Assembly: GCA_038127535.1 (NCBI GenBank)
Contig: JAYPHU010000013.1
Coordinates: forward strand, 27,731 to 91,730
Direction of reading: 5' to 3'
From: JAYPHU01 sp038127535
GTDB taxonomy: Bacteria > Pseudomonadota > Alphaproteobacteria > Rhodospirillales > UBA2165
DNA length: 64,000 nucleotides
The notes beneath the pieces are model-generated. The model worked only from the letters and a program-made list of their open reading frames with translations. It was not told the DNA's origin and searched no databases. This document shows positions 61,403-64,000 of this stretch, in pieces. Each line of letters starts with the position of its first letter. Within the stretch, counting starts at the first letter, position 1. Made by a program: the position numbers and the translations under genes.

Positions 61403-62104
61403 CTACTCCTCCGCCGGGGTTGCGGCAGGTTTGCCGTCGGACTTGCCGCCGGCGACCTTGGCCTTGAGGGCGGCCAGCTCATCTTCGATGGCCGATTCCG
61501 CTTCCAGTTCGGCGATTTCCTCGGACAGGCTCTTGCTTTTGCCGAGATCGAAGGATTCGACTTCGCCTTCGACACGGTCGATCCGATTTTCCATCTTCTC
61601 GAACCGGGCCATGGTGTCGTCGATCCGGCTGTCATAGATCTGACGGCGCACTTTCAGCTGAGACGTGGCGGTCTCTTCCCGCGCCTTGACCGTCTTCTGC
61701 TTGGCCTTGGCTTCACGTAGCTTGGCTTCCAACTTGGTGATGTCTTCTTCGTGTTTCACCAGCGCCGCATTCAGGTTGCCCAGGTCTTCGCGCAAATAGT
61801 TGCCGGTTTCCTCGAGCTTGGCTTTCTCCAGAAGCGCGCCCTTGGCCAAATCCTCGCGATCCTTTGAGATCGCCAGTTCAGCTTTGCGCTGCCATTCGGC
61901 CTGGGCCTCGATCAAACGATCCAGGGTGCGTTGTGCCTCCTTACGATCGGCAATGATCCGGGCCGCGTCGGAACGAACCTCTACCAAGGTTTCCTCCATC
62001 TCCTGGATCATTAGGCGCATGATCTTTTCGGGATTCTCCGCCTTGTCCAGGATCGACGTCAGATTTGAATTTATAATGTCACTGAGCCTTGAAAAAACGC
62101 TCAT
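61403..62104 (-). CDS. pspA: Phage shock protein A
   Basis: The 233-residue coiled-coil protein begins SVFSRLSDIINSNLTSILDK and AENPEKIMRLMIQEMEETLV, then long helices (about residues 40-190). PspA binds stressed inner membrane and inhibits the PspF ATPase when membranes are intact. It has a GGAG ribosome site (AAGGAGAACGAG) and a sigma-54 promoter upstream. Its length is near that of E. coli PspA (222 residues). Confidence 0.95.
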   Translation of the reverse strand: MSVFSRLSDIINSNLTSILDKAENPEKIMRLMIQEMEETLVEVRSDAARIIADRKEAQRTLDRLIEAQAEWQRKAELAISKDREDLAKGALLEKAKLEETGNYLREDLGNLNAALVKHEEDITKLEAKLREAKAKQKTVKAREETATSQLKVRRQIYDSRIDDTMARFEKMENRIDRVEGEVESFDLGKSKSLSEEIAELEAESAIEDELAALKAKVAGGKSDGKPAATPAEE

Positions 62105-62149
62105 CTCGTTCTCCTTTTTTAAAAATGTTCACGACTTCTGGCCCTATGA

Positions 62150-62167
62150 GAGCAGGAAGCGTGCCAA
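62150..62167 (-). promoter_or_regulatory. Sigma-54 promoter of the psp operon
   Basis: On the minus strand TTGGCACG (from 62167) is followed, after CTTC, by CTGCT (to 62151): the -24 GG (62165-62164) and -12 GC (62153-62152) are 12 bases apart as required, against consensus TGGCACGnnnnTTGCw with one mismatch. The expected start is near 62140, about 36 bases before the pspA ATG. PspF, encoded divergently, is the natural activator; its sites should lie in 62170-62290. Confidence 0.85.
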
Positions 62168-62299
62168 ACTTGAAAAATTTTTATAATGCATTGTTTTATA
62201 ATACTTAATTAGACTTTCGATGATCTGCGTTGATGCGGCCAAAAATAATATTATCACTAAGTTATAGTTTTTTTCACTATTTTATGGCATTATAATCAT

Positions 62300-63319
62300 A
62301 TGGTTTTATCGGTCGATTTGCCGCCCCTCGTGGGCCAATCCCCCGCCTTCCTGGAATTGATGGAGCGGGTGTCCTTGGTCGCGCCACAGGACCGTCCGCT
62401 TCTCCTGATCGGCGAGCGCGGCACGGGCAAGGAACAGATCGGTATGCGGCTGCATTTCCTGTCGCGGCGCTGGCAGGGCCCATTCGTGCAACTGAATTGT
62501 GCGGCACTGCCCGACACATTGTTGGAGACGGAACTGTTTGGACATGAGGCAGGCGCGTTCACCGGCGCCGGCAGCCGCCGGATCGGCCGGTTTGAAATGG
62601 CGGACGGCGGCACTCTGTTTCTCGATGAGATCGCCAACGCGACTCTTAAAGCCCAGGAGAAAATTCTGCGGGTGATTGAATACGGCACCTTCGAGCGGGT
62701 CGGCGGCAACGAGAATCTAAAGGTCGATGTCCGGGTGATTGGCGCGACGAATGTGGACCTGCCCTCCGAGGCGGACGCAGGCCGGTTTCGCCATGATCTC
62801 CTCGACCGCATGGCGTTCGATGTGCTGACCATCCCCCAACTACGCTTCCGGCATGGCGATATTCCCCTTCTCGCCCAGCATTTCGGCCATCAGATGGGGA
62901 GCGATATCGGCTGGGAGGACTTTCCCGGCTTCACCAAGGAGCTGGAGAAGGAACTGAACACCTACGCCTGGCCGGGCAACGTGCGGGAGCTGAAGAACGT
63001 CACCGAACGGGCGGTCTATCTTCACGACGATCCTGACTCCCCGATCAATGACGCGACCTTTGATCCGTTCGAGTCGCCATTCCGCCCGCCCATCCAGCAA
63101 CTGGACGAACCAACATCGTCTGATGCAGCACCGGCTAGGGTCAACGCTCCCTCCTCGTCCGAACCGGTCGATTTAAAGGACGCCGTCGAGTCGTTCGAAA
63201 AACAGCTCATCGCGGATGCGTTGGAGATCAATAAACATAATCAAAAAGCCACCGCCGCCCATTTGGGTTTGGGCTACCACCAACTCCGTAACCGCTTGAA
63301 AAAGTTCGAGATTGCCTGA
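62300..63319 (+). CDS. pspF: Sigma-54-dependent activator PspF
   Basis: The 339 residues form an AAA+ domain with Walker A GERGTGKE, the sigma-54 contact loop GAFTGA within HEAGAFTGAGS, Walker B GGTLFLDE, and a C-terminal Fis-type helix-turn-helix (HNQKATAAHLGLGYHQLRNR). No receiver or sensor domain precedes the ATPase, which is typical of PspF, controlled by PspA binding. The linker between ATPase and DNA-binding domain is long (about 50 residues, Pro/Ser-rich). It shares a 195-base divergent promoter region with pspA. No clear Shine-Dalgarno is seen in front. Confidence 0.92.
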   Translation: MVLSVDLPPLVGQSPAFLELMERVSLVAPQDRPLLLIGERGTGKEQIGMRLHFLSRRWQGPFVQLNCAALPDTLLETELFGHEAGAFTGAGSRRIGRFEMADGGTLFLDEIANATLKAQEKILRVIEYGTFERVGGNENLKVDVRVIGATNVDLPSEADAGRFRHDLLDRMAFDVLTIPQLRFRHGDIPLLAQHFGHQMGSDIGWEDFPGFTKELEKELNTYAWPGNVRELKNVTERAVYLHDDPDSPINDATFDPFESPFRPPIQQLDEPTSSDAAPARVNAPSSSEPVDLKDAVESFEKQLIADALEINKHNQKATAAHLGLGYHQLRNRLKKFEIA

Positions 63320-63415
63320 AGAAAAGGCCGTCTTATAGACGTGTTCCCTAGTATTTTTCTCCCACAAATGTGAATTAGGTCACCGATATAAGCCGGTTTT
63401 TCGAGATACTGTGAT

Positions 63416-63435
63416 CTCACTGACATTAGAGTGAG
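63416..63435. repeat. Small inverted repeat before the 53-residue membrane protein gene
   Basis: CTCACT (63416-63421) and AGTGAG (63430-63435) are inverted copies with an 8-base spacer; the second copy lies directly before GTGAC and the ATG at 63440. It could be an operator or a small hairpin near the ribosome-binding region. Confidence 0.4.
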
Positions 63436-63439
63436 TGAC

Positions 63440-63601
63440 ATGGATCTATTTTGGAATGTAATCGGAAACGTTTGGAGCTTCTGGGCGGGTCTGTTCAATT
63501 TTCTGCCCGCCGGGAATGACTACGCGGCCGTGGCCGGGGCCATTGTTGTGCTGGCCATCGTCGGCAAAGTCATAAAAGAAACCATGGCCTATACCGGCTG
63601 A
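63440..63601 (+). CDS. Small single-pass membrane protein of 53 residues
   Basis: An ATG at 63440 opens MDLFWNVIGNVWSFWAGLFN, and after GNDYAA a membrane segment AVAGAIVVLAIVGKVIK leads to the stop TGA at 63599-63601. Several aromatic residues lie in the first 20 residues, probably an amphipathic helix. The family is not recognised. It follows pspF on the same strand by 120 bases, with no other gene in between, and may belong to the membrane-stress response by position. The GAGTGAG before the ATG is a weak ribosome site. Confidence 0.55.
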   Translation: MDLFWNVIGNVWSFWAGLFNFLPAGNDYAAVAGAIVVLAIVGKVIKETMAYTG

Positions 63602-63627
63602 GTTGTGATTGAGGAAAATATTTTGGT

Positions 63628-63689
63628 GGGACTCCCGGACCTGAACACTTAATCTGTCGGCAAAACAGACAGCAACGTTCAGGAGTCCC
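63628..63689 (+). promoter_or_regulatory. Structured 5' leader hairpin covering the Shine-Dalgarno of the YciI-like gene
   Basis: GGGACTC (63628-63634) pairs with GAGTCCC (63683-63689), CTGAAC (63641-63646) with GTTCAG (63677-63682), and TCTGT (63653-63657) with ACAGA (63665-63669). This is 18 perfect pairs, with a 6-base bulge on the left after the first stem. The ribosome site AGGAG (63681-63685), seven bases before the ATG, sits inside the stem, so folding would hide it. It could be a ligand-, temperature- or protein-controlled switch. Confidence 0.55.
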
Positions 63690-63692
63690 CCG

Positions 63693-64000
63693 ATGGAATT
63701 TCATATACAACTGATCGACAACCCTGCCACGCCGGAGCAGCGTGAAACTTCGCGGGCCGATCACTGGCAATATTTCGACGATCACGCAGACAACTTTATC
63801 GCCCGCGGCGCCACCATGTCCGACGACATGGAGACCTTTCTGTCGAGCGTGATCTACGTGGACTTCCCGGATTGGGACGCCGTGCAAAGCTTCATCGACA
63901 ACGAGCCGCACAATAAGAACAACGTCTATCACAGCATCGATATCCGCCGCTGGGGCAATCCGCTAAAAAGACGCCAGCGCGACTTCCCCCGGGAAGACGG
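63693..64000 (+). CDS. YciI-like (YCII domain) protein, 3' truncated by the window edge
   Basis: The ATG at 63693 opens MEFHIQLIDNPATPEQRETS, then HWQYFDDHADNFIARGATMS and VIYVDFPDWDAVQSFIDNEP, followed by HNKNNVYHSIDIRRWGN. The dimeric alpha/beta YciI fold often uses His and Asp residues such as those in ADHWQYFDDH. The frame is open to the right edge after about 102 codons, close to the family's typical 95-110, so only the last residues may be missing. It has a leader hairpin upstream. Function in the family is mostly unknown. Confidence 0.8.
   Translation, partial: MEFHIQLIDNPATPEQRETSRADHWQYFDDHADNFIARGATMSDDMETFLSSVIYVDFPDWDAVQSFIDNEPHNKNNVYHSIDIRRWGNPLKRRQRDFPRED

Overview
The window looks like a draft scaffold of an alphaproteobacterium, possibly a free-living Rhodospirillales-type organism. 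This is inferred from gene families (a receiver protein ending in a YFGPDRR-type tail, a nadA-nadC pair, FbpABC iron uptake, a Psp operon with divergent pspF) and from high GC over most of the window; it was not tested phylogenetically. A 100-base run of N at 3048-3147 shows that the sequence is a scaffold.

Region 1 (1-20.3 kb) is mixed housekeeping DNA: a truncated tungstate-binding protein, an orphan receiver, glutaryl-CoA dehydrogenase, an RTX fragment joined head-to-head to a cyclase fragment beside the gap, an MlaF-like ATPase, a PuuD-like amidotransferase, a glutathionyl-hydroquinone reductase, an arylsulfotransferase-like protein, a thioesterase, a metallo-beta-lactamase-fold hydrolase, a histidine kinase/response regulator pair next to a DegP/Do protease, an M20 amidohydrolase, and nadA-nadC. 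It also carries broken genes: a DUF3179 remnant, a ClpP-like gene split at a slippery A7 run, a receiver-like membrane gene with three in-frame stops, and a methyltransferase remnant.

Region 2 (20.4-24.6 kb) is an fbpABC-type ferric iron ABC transporter preceded by two Fur-box-like sites.

Region 3 (24.6-56.4 kb) is a large surface-glycan locus. Its left half (about 24.6-36 kb) is visibly more AT-rich than the flanks, which suggests acquisition by transfer. It encodes two sulfotransferases, glycosyltransferase-like proteins, methyltransferases, four radical SAM proteins (two of the long kind with an N-terminal cobalamin-binding-like region), two long paralogues with an unknown N-terminal domain and TPR-like tails, a UDP-galactopyranose-mutase-like flavoprotein, a nucleotidyltransferase-PfkB kinase fusion in the reverse of the usual HldE order, HddA- and HddC-like enzymes, three SDR epimerase/dehydratases, a ColD-type dehydratase in which His replaces the PLP lysine, a 2-hydroxyacid dehydrogenase and two separate split transketolase pairs. 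Together they suggest synthesis of activated heptose and of an unusual 3-deoxy, perhaps carbon-branched, sugar. The product is a hypothesis.

Region 4 (56.6-64 kb) returns to core genes: a 3-hydroxyisobutyrate-dehydrogenase-like protein with ilvD, an ArsC-like reductase, a deiodinase-like thioredoxin-fold protein, pspA-pspB-pspC under a clear sigma-54 promoter with divergent pspF, a 53-residue membrane protein, and a YciI-like gene running off the right edge behind a strong hairpin that covers its ribosome-binding site. No tRNA, rRNA, CRISPR array, transposase or phage gene was recognised.
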